From assembly GCA_000827265.1 (NCBI GenBank), contig KN834775.1:623021-687020 (forward strand): 64,000 bases of DNA, read 5' to 3'. Below are positions 35,492-47,991 of the stretch, one piece after another (positions within the stretch are counted from its first letter, which is position 1; each line of letters begins with the position of its first letter). The notes under the pieces were generated by a model, which was not told where the DNA came from, searched no databases, and saw nothing but the letters and a program-made list of their open reading frames with translations. The translations under genes and the position numbers were made by a program. The DNA comes from Collybiopsis luxurians FD-317 M1 (Eukaryota > Basidiomycota > Agaricomycetes > Agaricales > Omphalotaceae).

Positions 35492-36380
35492 AGAACACCA
35501 CTATGGGAACTTGGAAGACACTTTATCCCAAGTTTTGATTATATCCACTCTCCCTTGAATTCTCTATTTGTAGCAATTTGTAGCTCATTTGTAACAATTG
35601 TAACTCAATTGATTCTTAAAATAAACAAAGCTTTCACTTGATTGGAACCAACTTCAACTTTATGGGAGCTTCATGGAGCAAGAAGTTAGAGAAGCTCAGC
35701 TCATCTAACAGTTGTTGTTTGCCTTTTGTTGGGACTGCTGAAACAGAGTTAAAACAGAGTTACTGATGAAGCCATACTTACCAATGACAGTGCTGGTTGT
35801 AACTCGCCGAGAGGGCATTCACTTGAGGCCCTGCCATTGGGAGTGGGCCAACACTGCTGTGTGGCGACTACTACTCGTGTCTGTGCCTATCTGGTGACTC
35901 AAACACTGGTGACTCAAACACTGCTGCCTTCAGGCTTAGTCTAAATGTATTGTTATGATTTGATGTGAGGTAATTATGATGAAGACTGTAATCTATTGCC
36001 CCATGGGCCCATTTAATTTGTAATATGAAATTGCCTGTAAAGGATCAGGCATGGATTTCACCACTACAAAAATGCAGTGTTCTCTTACATTTCATGCACT
36101 TGTAATTTTATGAAGTTGAACTGTGACCTCATTACGAACTTGAACCTAATAAAATGTCTCAATCAAGGTGTCAAGCCAGGCCAGTGCAACCATATGGATA
36201 TGTGGCATATGAATACACACCTACATCACTGCTTCCCTGTCATGATGACTGAACAGCGGTTTTCACTATGATATATCCAGAGCAAGCCCTGAAAACTTGC
36301 ATATTGCATTCAGCCTTTCCATATCCATTGTAAGACTCAAACTCAGCACAAAACTGCTCACTTCCCTATAACAATCGAAG
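35492..36380. other. Spacer upstream of glycoprotein copy 2, no gene seen
   Basis: No convincing coding frame. The last part should contain the promoter of the gene starting at 36381. Confidence 0.5.
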
Positions 36381-37891
36381 ATGTGGCTCCTTCTTGACAG
36401 TAGCAACATGAGCTCATCTTTTACTGGCGGAGACTGGACATCTTCATACAATGATGAGGGTGCAATGTATGGTAGTACAACAACAAGAGGAACTCCAGGT
36501 GACCTAGTTGTATCCTTTCAAGGTTTATTGCTAGCCAGCTGGTAGAAATATTCTATGCTCAGAGTATTGAACCTGCAGGAACCTCAATATCATTTGTTGG
36601 AAACACCCCGTCTTCAACAAATTCCCCGACATGGTTTTTGGCTGGCATTGACGCCAACGACCCATATAACTGCACCTTCCCAGATGCGGGCCCGAAACAG
36701 CTGTATACTCAGTGGTATCAAACTCCAGTTCTCGCTGACGGTCTGCACATTGTTAACCTGTCCAGCATTGTGGTCAACTTGGACTATACACTCATTACAC
36801 CCGGAATGACAACTCCTTTGGAAAAAAGCACAATTGTCGTCGATGACACTGACCAGGAATTGATTTATGAAGGTCCTGGGTGGAACACTACGACCAATGA
36901 AGTTATGAGATGTTTTGTTGGATGTGTGGATGGCTTACCTTTAGGGAATGGAACACATAGGACAAGGACAGTGGGAGACAGGCTGAGATTTATTTTTGCT
37001 GGTGATTCCTTTCGATAATAATTCCACCAAAAGCACTCTGACCGGATGACCAGGAACTAGCATCAGTGTATATGGGGTCTTTGACTGGACTGGAACAGGG
37101 AGCGTCTCGCTCGATTTTACTTTGGATAATCAGACGACCTCTACAGATGTCGTTGTCCCTTCTGGCAACAGCCCGCCGCAAGAAACACAGAACTATCAAT
37201 TTTTTTCTGCTACAAATCTTACAGCAGGCAATCATACTCTTCTCATAAACGTCACGCAGTCGCTGGGAAACCAGACATTCGTTTTCGATTACTTGACTTA
37301 CAGGCCTTCATTTGATTCCCTTGCGACCAAACCAAACTTCACCTCATCCAGGTCGGAAACCCCAACTACAACTCCAAGCGTTTCTTCACCACAGTCCCAA
37401 CCGACATCGACTGCCCCATCGCTCCGCCATCATTCACATACACATACTGGAGCAATCATTGGTGCCGTAGTTGGCGTAGCATTAGCATTCTCCGTTTTTT
37501 TGTTTCTTGTCTATTGGAGGAGAAGGATCAGTAGGAGCAGGGTTCGCCGTAAGTTCCAGCTCGTTGTCCTTTAGTGCAAACGCATACAATGACAGTAGCA
37601 TTAGAGAGACCCCACATCGATCCTTTTCCCAGGCTCAACACATCTCCTCGAAGAAGGATACGTCCAATATCCCTAGCGAAAAGCCTGGAGTCTCTTCCTT
37701 GGTGGGCACCGAAAGCAAGGTATATTGACCGACTTAGCGAAGATTCTGGATCCAGTACTTCAAATCATGAAGGGCAGCACACATCGAAATCTGCAGACCC
37801 CGGGGCCGAGCTGAGGACTGGGGAGCAATGGAGAGAAGTAGATTATTCGACTGGTAGTGAAGCGCCTCCGAACTATTCTTCAGTCTATTGA
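36381..37891 (+). CDS. Single-pass membrane glycoprotein with PPxY tail, copy 2
   Basis: Exons 36381-36522, 36579-37001, 37054-37548 and 37596-37891 join in frame to 451 residues, with intron positions matching copy 1. The N-terminus is MWLLLDSSN. The extracellular part is closely similar to copy 1 (NLSSIVVNLDYTLITPG, LGNGTHRTRTVGD). A His/Thr stalk leads to a membrane helix around residues 320-342 (IIGAVVGVALAFSVFLFLVYW), a basic stop-transfer RRRISRSRVR and the tail end EAPPNYSSVY, again a PPxY motif. The stalk and cytoplasmic region diverge more than the extracellular domains. No disruption is seen, so this copy is probably functional. Confidence 0.82.
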
Positions 37892-38076
37892 AATGTTGTT
37901 ACTTGTAATCCATCTATTTGAATATACCGCAGTGCTTACAGAGATATTTGTGCATGTAAGGCGACCAGATGATTGTTAGATTTGATTCTCAGTGTAGCGA
38001 CGGAATTCCTTTAATGGGAAGTGCATAACTCACAAAAACCATGAGCAATAGCCACTTACCCCAAGCCTAGATATGT

Positions 38077-38155
38077 GCCCTTTTAGCTCAGGGGTAGAGC
38101 GTCTCACTCGTAGTTGGGGATGAGAAGGTCGCTAGTTCGAATCTGGTAGGGGGCA
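38077..38155 (+). tRNA. tRNA-Thr (anticodon CGU) with 7-nt intron
   Basis: The acceptor stem GCCCTTT pairs with AGGGGGC (38148-38154). The D arm is GCTC-AGGGGTA-GAGC. The anticodon stem TCTCA/TGAGA encloses CTCGTA, the intron GTTGGGG (38113-38119) one base 3' of the anticodon, and A. The T arm is GCTAG-TTCGAAT-CTGGT. A T-run follows at about 38163, as a Pol III terminator. The A and B boxes are intact. Confidence 0.92.
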
Positions 38156-38296
38156 ATCAATATTTTCTTGAAACCTTTTTAGGTGAGAGTGGGACGGGAC
38201 GGGACGAGACGGAGCGAAAAATCAGATTGCCTGAATTAGGTTATTTTTAATCAGTAGGTACAGGACTGATAGTTAATCCTCATCATCTTGAGTAGG

Positions 38297-38947
38297 TTAA
38301 ACATTCATCCAAGCAATGACTGTACTGAGACCCAAAAATCCTGCAAAGAGAGGGGTATTAGAGTGAGCCGCATTGGTATTACTGTCGTAAGGGGCGTTCG
38401 TAAGCGAAGAGCAATGAAGGATAGCCAGTAAAGTTGCTAATACCTGGAGGTGGCGCTTGCAGAGCTGCTCGACCCAGTGGTGGTCGTGGAGGCAGAAGAA
38501 GTGGCGGCAGCGGTCGCTGATAGGAGGGCACTAGTATCGATGGTTACACCCTACGAAAAAGTAGAAGAAGAGCAACGGGTGAGCGGCCATTCCAGGCGAA
38601 AATGACAAACTGCTTACTGCCGATGCACATAAATTCGTCGCCGTGTCCAACGCTGTCTGAACATCATCCCCAGAACATTTACTCTCAACGCATTGCAGAA
38701 TGGTGGTTTGAAACTGCTTATTGGAGCACATGCAGGTGATATCGGTCGTGGAACATCCTCCGTCGTTACTTGAGGTGGCCTGGGACAGACAGTCGGTAGC
38801 GCAAGCTTCGATTTGAATTATATCAGCTCCAAATTGATCACCGAAATGTGATTAACACTTACTAGGGAGGGAGGACGACGCCCTCGAATAGAGGGTCGCG
38901 GAGGCGGAAGCAACAATGGAGCCCAAGAAGACAGCAGAGAGACGCAT
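38297..38947 (-). CDS. CFEM-domain protein, probably GPI-anchored
   Basis: Four exons (38947-38863, 38805-38618, 38550-38444, 38381-38297) give 154 residues. A signal peptide (MRLSAVFLGSIVASASA) precedes a CFEM domain with all eight cysteines: CATDC, GGC, CMC, ILQC, SKC, NLC. It includes the Asp before the third cysteine group (TTDITC) that axially binds haem in characterised CFEM proteins. A Ser/Thr/Ala-rich linker and a hydrophobic C-terminus (LFAGFLGLSTVIAW) follow, as in GPI precursors. CFEM proteins act at the cell surface in haem/iron capture or host interaction; which applies here is not shown by the sequence. Confidence 0.88.
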
Positions 38948-39432
38948 TGTTAATGAGCAATCGACCTTGAGCCCTTCCAAATTCTAGCGAGCTTTTAAGC
39001 TGGAACTGATGCCCCTCTCGGAGGCCTGCAAGATCAAGAATGGACACTCCTGAGTTTGATAGGAGCTGGGCGTTGGACGTTTAATCGCTATACCAAGACT
39101 GTCTCCTAGGTTGAGGGATATACCAGGGTATCGTCCAACTATACCGCCAACACCGAATTGGTGTGTTCGATGATCTATTTTCTATATCGACCATCGACCT
39201 GAAATGAATATGGAGCGATAAGTGCAACTTAGAATGACTGCAGCCCGTGAAACTGTTGCACGATCAGTTCTGAGAGAAAGGAGAACTTGGTGAGGAACGA
39301 AGTAACGCTCCTAGTTTTCGGATAGAAAATTGACTTTCCCCACTTCGGCCTTTCCTTTCTGAACAAACATTCGATGGGCAACTTCAAGGTTTGGGTATAC
39401 TTGCCATTGAATCCTTGCCTCTTCGAAGTATG
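38948..39432. other. Spacer between CFEM gene and small ORF
   Basis: Presumed CFEM promoter and intergenic DNA; no gene recognised. Confidence 0.4.
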
Positions 39433-39654
39433 TCCGCATCCGCACCGACTTGGGATCCGGCGAATTGGGCGTACTACCGACAGCAGTGCCCTTTATCGTT
39501 TCGCATGAGTTCAAAACTGACCCGCGAAGCTGCTGCTGCATATCCCTTGCCTTCCGCGAAGGCCAATCTACGTGGATTATATTCACAGTTAAAACCTCCA
39601 AAGTATCGTCCAAATACAGCTCACCGGCGCGAAGAGAAGAGGCAAAAGCCATAG
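39433..39654 (+). CDS. Possible small protein, unknown
   Basis: ATG 39433 opens a 73-codon frame (MSASAPTWDPANWAYYRQQ, then PSAKANLRGLYSQLKPPKY) of unbiased composition with a basic C-terminus (RREEKRQKP). An ATG 42 bases upstream is in the same frame. The opposite strand has an overlapping open frame (39652-39311), so one of the two is a shadow and neither is proven. I do not recognise a family. Confidence 0.35.
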   Translation, partial: SASAPTWDPANWAYYRQQCPLSFRMSSKLTREAAAAYPLPSAKANLRGLYSQLKPPKYRPNTAHRREEKRQKP

Positions 39655-40527
39655 AACTCTTGCGTGTCCGGGTGATTTTTGAACAGTAACCAAGCTTTGA
39701 TCAAGCCAATATGGGACATGTGGATCGCTGAAAGTACTACGGAATAGAATAGCGTGCGTTTTACAGAATTTGTGTTTTGAATATGGGTTTTAGGCAGTAT
39801 ATTACACGTCTTTGATTGAACATAAAAGTTGAACCTAGACAAATAAGGTCAATTTCCAGTTGAAGACAGGAAACTATTCAACACTCACCCCTCACCCGAA
39901 GTCCCAACCACATTCACGATCACCGATTCGTTCTATCTATCTCGCCAGCGCCCAGCCCTGCTCATGGCTTAATCCATTATCAATCCTTTGCATCTCCTGA
40001 ATCCTTCGCGTGACGAGACTGTTCGTTTGAAAGTTGAGCATTTTCCAAAGACTCTTCTTCGGAATCATTGTTCAACGAAGCGGCGACTGTCATCAACCTA
40101 CATGAAAATTACCAGGTGAATTATGGAACATTCATCAACATCACAAAATTCCAAAATCAAAAGACAAGAGCATACATGGCAGCATCCAATCCAACAAAAT
40201 TCCGCATTGCGTGCAAATCCATTTGGAGAAGTTCGCACAGATTAGACGTTTGCACTAGTGCCCGGTTCATTCGCCCAAAACTCCCTGCTAGCTGGGTATA
40301 TAGCCGCTCTTTCGCTTGTGTGGCACCAGCAGGTGCTTGTCCGGAGCTTTGCATTGAGAATGAGAGTGTAGAGAAACGTCTGGTGACGGTCGGTAAACAA
40401 AGACTTATCGCTCACCCGATCACGCGCATTGCATGTGATGCAATAACAGCAGCTTTGGCTTTGCTTAATTTAGGATAACGACTACATAGTATACATCGAA
40501 GGTTTGACTTTTAATGTCACCTCTCAT
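39655..40527. other. Spacer with a piece of the epoxide-hydrolase duplication unit
   Basis: An open frame at 40068-40478 has no domain. Its last 90 bases (about 40385-40475) recur downstream of the other two epoxide hydrolase genes (near 42840-42925 and 45965-46050), so it is 3' flank carried along in the duplications. Confidence 0.55.
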
Positions 40528-42138
40528 CTAATAACCGTCCTTTCCTGGCACAACCCCATATGCTGGCCCATTCTTCCCAAACATCTTCCTTACATCACCA
40601 ACCAGTTCTTCCGGACGTTCGTGTGCAGCAAAGTGACCGCCGCTAGAGTGCTCTGCCTGAAACACAAGATTTCCAATAGTGTGAACAACTCTGTCGTGCG
40701 CCCGAGCATTAGTATATTCTAATCTTTGACAGTGTGAGCAGGACAACTCACTTTCTAGGGACAATTCCCAGTTCGTTTGGGAAATGCGACACGCCTAAGG
40801 GAATCTTGGACTTGTGCGTAATGACATGCATTACATTGTTCGAGTGAACGACTTCATAATAGATTCGTAGAGACGCAGCTGGACCCGCTCGAGAAAAGTA
40901 ATAGATACTGACCCAGGTCAAGACTACCAGACATCGCGACGCGAATTTAGTATTGACTCTGAATGACACGAATCAGCATTAGTTACCTTCATCATCAGTC
41001 CAAGGATAGGCATCAGTCCAATTGATGAGCTTCTCGTATATCCACGCAAGCAATCCGACAGGTGAATCAGTGAGTGAGTACCCCAACGTTTGAGGCTGAG
41101 TAGCCTGTTCATCGAAATAGGCTCTTCCTTCCTTCTGGAACCATGCTGATCGTTTCAAGCCAGCCTTTTCCGCAGCACTATAAGGTGTGATCATATGCTG
41201 AATGTAAAGAATTGGGTTGGAGAAGAAGCGAAGTGGAAGAGCACTGATATCAGCCATATCAGTCTGCAAAACGCGATAATGAGGCGATTGCACTTACTCC
41301 CCAGCATAAGTGGTATGCCACGCTTTACTGTGTTCTCCGCCATACTTTAGAGCGATGGTGCGCGTTATCTGTTGCATTTCGAGTTAGAACAAAAGTATAC
41401 ATCAATCGATGAAGTAACTGACCAGCGAGCCCCAATCTCCTCCGTGAGTGACTGGAACAAGATGAATCATTGCGCGTTCCGGGCCCAGAGGAAGACTGAC
41501 CATATTCATTATAACCGAGGGCAAGCATAAGCTTGTTACCAACCTGATAGTGATATATATCAGAAAGGGACGATTTTATAAGGAAAGACCTGCAAATACT
41601 TACCTCTGCGTACTGATCAGCAGAGAACCCAGGTTTATGAGGAGCTTCCGAGAAGGCATATCCAGGCAACCCTAATGCCACGACATGGAAACTAGGAAAA
41701 TCTGGTGAAGACTGGATGAGCAGCGGCAGGAACTTTCTGACTTCGATGAAGCTTCCCGGCCCTACATAGTAACTTACAATCAGTAAACGAGAGACAAAGA
41801 CTAAACACTAGCTTACACCCATGAACGAATAGCAAAGGGATTGCTCCCTTGACCTCACTCTTCTTATGCACATAGTGAATATTTAGCACTCCAAACCCGT
41901 CAACCGCGATATCCCTCGTGAACTGCGGAAGCTCCTTATTCAACTTTGCCTCTTCCCCCCTCCAATCGAAGCCTTCCCTCCACCTCGCAACCAATCTCTT
42001 GACGTCGGCTAAAGGGACACCGTAGTCCCATTTGGCACCCTCTAGCTCGTCAGGAAATTCAACCAAGGCAAGCTTTTGTTGAAGAGTGGAGAGTTTGGAA
42101 TCTGGGATTGAAATCTGGAAGGGAACTTCAGCGGACAT
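40528..42138 (-). CDS. Microsomal-type epoxide hydrolase, tandem copy 1
   Basis: Eight exons (42138-41817, 41761-41604, 41543-41501, 41451-41423, 41368-41298, 41243-40987, 40923-40752, 40690-40528) give 404 residues. The N-terminal EHN domain ([20 protein letters not shown]) precedes an alpha/beta-hydrolase fold. The oxyanion motif is HGWPGSF, the nucleophile Asp is about residue 180 in THGGDWGS, and the catalytic His is about residue 370 in GGHFAAHE. Such enzymes open epoxides to diols; the substrate is unknown. The N-terminus lacks the membrane anchor of animal EPHX1. Exon 4 is only 29 nt. It is first of three head-to-tail copies on the minus strand and appears intact. Confidence 0.88.
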
Positions 42139-43047
42139 GATAACTGTTGAGATTCAACGTTGAAAAGTGAGCATCTTTATAAAGAAATAGCCAGGAAATG
42201 GCGTCATCTAAGTTCCCGCCTTCCGGACCCGAAGCGGAGTCATATAATGATTAATGGGAATTGATGGGTCAAAAAAACCATAACAAAAGTCGCATGTGAA
42301 GATGATGGATAAGCAGGAGGTTCCAAGAGAATGGACGAGTTGGGACGCATGGAGCAAGAGCCCGCCGTTATCGTGCACTTAGCACCATCCGTGATCGCGT
42401 GAGTGCATGTGCTGACTCAACTTTCGTTCCCCATGACTCATTTTCTACCTTAGATTCTTCTTGGAAAAAATAACCCTTGATATAACCCTTGATACAACCC
42501 TCGATGTTCAAACGTTAGCCTTGATGCACGGTCCGTATTTCCGCGATATCTATCAATGCTTCCCACACAGCTATGGCATACCGACATATCCGTGAACACA
42601 GGGTCTTCTCAGTTTACAGGTTCAACCTGGATGTGAGAAGTCCATAAACAGACCCTTCTGGAGTACAAAAAACACCTCAGGATGATCAAAGGCAGGGTGA
42701 ATACCAGGTCAAAGGTGGCGACTGCACCTATTTCAGCTTGCTGGAGAGAGAAGGGTACTTATATCGGAAACAGCAGCAAGGCTAAGTAATGGAACAGTAG
42801 CAGTCAGAAAGAGGTCGTCTGATGAAGTTCACTTGCTCAACAAAACGAGATTTGTCGCTTATCCTGTCACGCGCATGGCATGCGAGGCGATAACAGCAGC
42901 TTTAACATTGCCTAATTTAGTATCATTGACCGTATGTTGAAGTAAAATTCGAGGAAACGGCGAAACGTTAGCAAAAATACCCGTTGAGACGTTCCTGTGC
43001 AAGCGAGAATAGTAGATCAAGTGAGCTAACTATTCATGTTGCCACTT
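42139..43047. other. Spacer between epoxide hydrolase copies 1 and 2
   Basis: It contains the promoter of copy 1 and, from about 42560 to 42925, sequence repeated near 45690-46050 downstream of copy 3. No separate gene was found. Confidence 0.5.
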
Positions 43048-44711
43048 TCAATACCCGTCCTTTCCCGGGACAACCCCATATGCTGGGCCTTTCTTCCCAA
43101 ACATCTTCCTCAAATCACCAACCAGCTCTTCCGGGCATTCGTGTGCTGCAAAATGACCACCGCTAGAGTGCTCCGCTTGGAACACAAGGTTCCCCATGCC
43201 GTGAACATATCTATCGTGTGCGCACAAACATTCACCATAAGTATATCCTAACCATCCGCAATGATGTGAACAGAGCGACTCACTTTCTAGGGATAATCCT
43301 CAGCTCCTTCGGGAAATGCGACGCACCCAATGGAATCTTGGACTTTTGCGATATGGATTGGACTATGTTTTTAGAGTGGTTGACTTCATAATAGATTCGA
43401 ACAGACGCGGCTGGGCCCGCTCGAGAAAAGTAATAGATACTGATCCAGGTGAGCACTACAAGATTTCGCAATGACATTTTAGTTTCGAGTCTGAATAACA
43501 CGAATAAAAAGGAGGTACCTTCATCATCAGTCCAAGGATATGCATCAGTCCAATTGACGAGCTTCTCGTATATCCACGCAAGCAGTCCGACAGGAGAATC
43601 AGTGAGTGAATATCCTATCGTCTGAGGCTGAGTAGCTTGCTCCTGGTGATACCCGCTTCCTTCCTTCCGGAACCACACCGATCGTTCGAAGCCAGCCTTT
43701 TCTGCAGCGCTATAAGGCGTGATCATGTGTTGAATGTACAGAATTGGATTGGAGAAAAATCGAGGTGGAAGGGCACTAACATCGTAATTGAACGTAGTAC
43801 CAGTTTAAAACACACGCGCGCACATTGATTGCGAGGATTGTACTTACTCGCTAGGAAAATTGGTATGCCACGCTTTACTGTGTTTTCCTCCATATTTTAT
43901 AGCGATGATGCGGGTTATCTGTCGAACTTCAGGTCAGAACAAAAGTATTCATCGCCAGATGAAGTGGCTCACTAGCGAGCCCCAATCTCCTCCTTGCGTG
44001 ACTAGAAAAATAAAGGAAAATCAATGTGCGTTTTTTGACCTCGTAAGAACACTGACCGTATTCATTGTAGCCGAGGGCAAGCATAAGCTTATGACCGACC
44101 TGTCAGAGATAAGTATTCATACGGTAAGCAATGATTCTCTTCAAAAACCGGTCAAACAATACCAACCTCTGCATACTGATTAGCAGAAAACCCAGTCTTG
44201 TGAGGAGCTTCCGAGAAACCATATCCTGGTAAGCCCAACGCCACAACATGAAAACTAGGAAAGTCAGGCGAAGATTGATTGAGAAGCGGAAGGATCTTTC
44301 GGACTTCGATGAAGCTTCCCGGCCCTACACAGTTCATGTGAGTTCGGAAGCAGTTTCCGTGCATGAACAAGAACTAAAGACGCGCTTACACCCATGAACA
44401 AATAACAAAGGAATCGCCCCCTTAACCCCACTCTTCTTATGCACATAATGGATGTTCAACACCCCAAATCCATCAACTTCAATATCTCTCGTAAACTGCG
44501 GAAGCTCCTCGTTCAACCTTGCCTCTTCCGCCCTCCAATCGAAGCCCTCCCTCCACCTCGCAACCAATCTCTTAACGTCGGCTAGAGGAACACCATAGTC
44601 CCACCTGGCACCCTCGAGCTCATCAGGAAATTCAACCAAAGCGAGCCTTTGCTGGAGAATGGAGATCTTGGAATCTGGGATAGAGATTTTGAAGGGAGCT
44701 TCGGTGGACAT
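43048..44711 (-). CDS. Microsomal-type epoxide hydrolase, tandem copy 2
   Basis: The exon pattern of copy 1 is preserved. The EHN domain begins [16 protein letters not shown]; the oxyanion loop HG-WPGSF is split by the first intron. The nucleophile segment reads TQGGDWGS, with Gln where copy 1 has His just before the glycines. The cap region reads [17 protein letters not shown] and the end is [16 protein letters not shown]. The acceptor after FPS is GATGTTAG near 43788. All catalytic residues are present and no stop interrupts the spliced frame. Close similarity to copy 3, including the promoter and 3' flank, suggests a recent duplication. Confidence 0.86.
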
Positions 44712-46186
44712 GATGGTGGTTGTTATTTAACGTTGTAAAAGAAACGGTTAATGAGTATATATAAGCCTAGATTCCAGAAATTGGTGTCAACTGGTTCAGT
44801 CTTCCGGGTCCGAAGCAGAGTCATGTACAGTCATTGACCACTCAATGGGACAAATGAAGATTCTGCTGTTTCTTGACCACTACTGCACCTCATGAATTTT
44901 TCATGATTAGAACTATACACTAGGTATGTTCTGAAGCATTTACATATAAGATATGTAATTTCATGCTCAAGATAAATATACAATTTTTGAGCAAAAGGCT
45001 GGGACAGGCAGAAACACAGCAATAATACCATTTTTTTCAGTATATAAAGTCTAAACAGCTTAAAATTTGTCTTTTCATGATCTGGAGACACCTGTGTGCA
45101 CCAGGGCTTGCAAAACATACTCACTTTGCTCGAGCATTTTCGAGTTGACCAGATTAGGCAAGTGTGGGAACGGAAGCGGCAGTTTGTCCCATTCATGCTG
45201 AGAATGAATATTTTGTTCATGGCAATTGCAATGAAACTCAGAAAAATACAAGAAATTCAGTATGGACTAATGATCAACCTAGAATCATGCCTGTCTCAAA
45301 ATCTCTGAGAGAGATGGACTACAGGGTGCACAAGGGGCAAATTACCAAGATCTGTCCCATGGAGTGGTAATGGCTGTAGTACAGTGCTTTGCGTAATTCT
45401 GTGCCCCTTCAGAATTCGCACTGCTATTTAGTTTTATTTTTGTGATGGTTCCTCGGCCCCACGTATGGCACGCCAAGGCCTTTTCCTCGACACCTCCCTC
45501 GATGTCCACAGCATTCCCTAGGAGGCAATTCTCTTCTACTTGCAACAGGCTCTTCAATGAAATCAATCTATATTATACTCTCACCGCTTCTTACCCACGC
45601 AACCGTTATACTTCCGTGCAAGGTTGTACCGATAAACCACAGGACACCTATAACATTCACATGACCCTATGTGCTACGCATATGCGTGTCAGATTTAACA
45701 CGACATATCCGTGAACGGAGGGTCTTCTCAGTTTACAGGTTCAACCTGGATGTGAGAAGTCCATAGACAGACCCTTCTGGAGTACACAAAACACCTCAGG
45801 ATGATCAAGGGCCGGGTGAAACCCAAGTCAAAGAGGTAGGCGACTGAACCTATTTTCAAAAGTCGAGCTTGCTGGAGAGAGAAGGGTACCTGTATCGGAA
45901 ACAGCGGCAATGCTAAATAATGGAACAGCCACAGTCAGAAAGAGGTCGTCTGATGAAGTTCACTTACTCAACAAAATGAGATTCGTTGCTTATCCTATCA
46001 CGCACATGGTATGTGAGGTGATAACAACAGCTTTAACATTGCCTAATTTAGTAGCATTGACCGTACATAAAATACATTGAAGTAAAATTCGAGGAAGCGA
46101 GACATTAATAAAAAATACCTGCTGAGGCTTTCCTGTGCAAAGCCTTCTTGAGCAAGTGACCTAACTATTCGAGGTTCATGCCTCTT
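44712..46186. other. Spacer between epoxide hydrolase copies 2 and 3
   Basis: AT-rich DNA at 44830-45700 has no counterpart between copies 1 and 2 and holds no recognisable gene. From about 45690 the sequence is the duplicated 3' flank also present at 42560-42925. Confidence 0.5.
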
Positions 46187-47991
46187 TCAGTACCCGTCCT
46201 TTCCCGGGACAACCCCATATGCTGGGCCTTTCTTCCCAAACATCTTCCTCAAATCACCAACCAGCTCTTCCGGGCATTCGTGTGCTGCAAAATGACCACC
46301 GCTAGAGTGCTCCGCTTGGAACACAAGGTTTCCCACACCGTAAACATATCTATCATGTGCACACAAACATTCACCATAAGTATATCCTAATCATCCGCGA
46401 TGATGTGAACAGAGCGACTCACTTTCTGGGGACGATCCTTAGTTCCTTCGGGAAATGCGACACACCCAATGGAATCTTGAACTTTTGCGATACGGCTTGG
46501 ACTATGTTCTTAGAGTGGTTGACTTCATAATAGATTCGAACAGACGCGGCTGGACCCGCTCGAGAAAAGTAAAAGATACTGATCCAGGTGAGCACTACAA
46601 GATTTCGCAATGACATTTTAGTTCGTAGTCTGAATAACACGAATAAAAAGGAGGTACCTTCATCATCAGTCCAAGGATATGNNNNNNNNNNNNNNNNNNN
46701 NNNNNNNNNNNNNNNNNNNNNNNNNNNNNNNNNNNNNNNNNNNNNNNNNNNNNNNNNNNNNNNNNNNNNNNNNNNNNNNNNNNNNNNNNNNNNNNNNNNN
46801 NNNNNNNNNNNNNNNNNNNNNNNNNNNNNNNNNNNNNNNNNNNNNNNNNNNNNNNNNNNNNNNNNNNNNNNNNNNNNNNNNNNNNNNNNNNNNNNNNNNN
46901 NNNNNNNNNNNNNNNNNNNNNNNNNNNNNNNNNNNNNNNNNNNNNNNNNNNNNNNNNNNNNNNNNNNNNNNNNNNNNNNNNNNNNNNNNNNNNNNNNNNN
47001 NNNNNNNNNNNNNNNNNNNNNNNNNNNNNNNNNNNNNNNNNNNNNNNNNNNNNNNNNNNNNNNNNNNNNNNNNNNNNNNNNNNNNNNNNNNNNNNNNNNN
47101 NNNNNNNNNNNNNNNNNNNNNNNNNNNNNNNNNNNNNNNNNNNNNNNNNNNNNNNNNNNNNNNNNNNNNNNNNNNNNNNNNNNNNNNNNNNNNNNNNNNN
47201 NNNNNNNNNNNNNNNNNNNNNNNNNNNNNNNNNNNNNNNNNNNNNNNNNNNNNNNNNNNNNNNNNNNNNNNNNNNNNNNNNNNNNNNNNNNNNNNNNNNN
47301 NNNNNNNNNNNNNNNNNNNNNNNNNNNNNNNNNNNNNNNNNNNNNNNNNNNNNNNNNNNNNNNNNNNNNNNNNNNNNNNNNNNNNNNNNNNNNNNNNNNN
47401 NNNNNNNNNNNNNNNNNNNNNNNNNNNNNNNNNNNNNNNNNNNNNNNNNNNNNNNNNNGATCAGCAGAAACCCAGTCTTGTGAGGAGCTTCCGAGAAACC
47501 ATATCCTGGTAAGCCCAACGCCACAACATGAAAACTAGGAAAGTCAGGCGAAGATTGATTGAGAAGCGGAAGGATCTTTCGGACTTCAATGAAGCTTCCC
47601 GGCCCTACACAGTCCATGTAAGTTCAGAAGCAGTTTCCGTGCGTGAACGGGAACTAAAGACGCGCTTACACCCATGAACAAATAACAAAGGAATCGCCCC
47701 CTTAACCTCACTCTTCTTATGCACATAATGGATGTTCAACACCCCAAATCCATCAACTTCAATATCTCTCGTAAACTGCGGAAGCTCCTCGTTCAACCTT
47801 GCCTCCTCCACCCTCCAATCGAAGCCCTCCCTCCACCTCGCAACCAATCTCTTAACGTCGGCTAGAGGAACACCATAGTCCCACTTGGCACCCTCGAGCT
47901 CATCAGGAAATTCAACCAAAGCGAGCTTTTGCTGGAGAACGGAAAGCTTGGAATCTGGGATAGAGATTTTGAAGGGAGTTTCGGTGAACAT
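46187..47991 (-). CDS. Microsomal-type epoxide hydrolase, tandem copy 3, interrupted by assembly gap
   Basis: The first exon (from 47991, [16 protein letters not shown]), part of exon 2 ([28 protein letters not shown]) and the last two exons ([15 protein letters not shown] and the GGHFAAHE end) are present and nearly identical to copy 2. The nucleophile region and cap exons fall in the gap at 46682-47458. At the gap edge the residues SAD are broken by a one-base difference (CAGCAGAAACCC against CAGCAGAAAACCC in copy 2), which may be an assembly error. Function cannot be judged. Confidence 0.75.
46682..47458. other. Assembly gap (777 N)
   Basis: A run of N inside epoxide hydrolase copy 3. Frames spanning it are not real. 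Confidence 1.

Noticed and set aside
40068..40478. 136-codon frame as a gene
   Set aside because: No domain or start context, and its end is duplicated flank found three times beside the hydrolase genes.
46588..47617. Long open frames on both strands across the gap
   Set aside because: They consist mostly of N and are artefacts of the gap.
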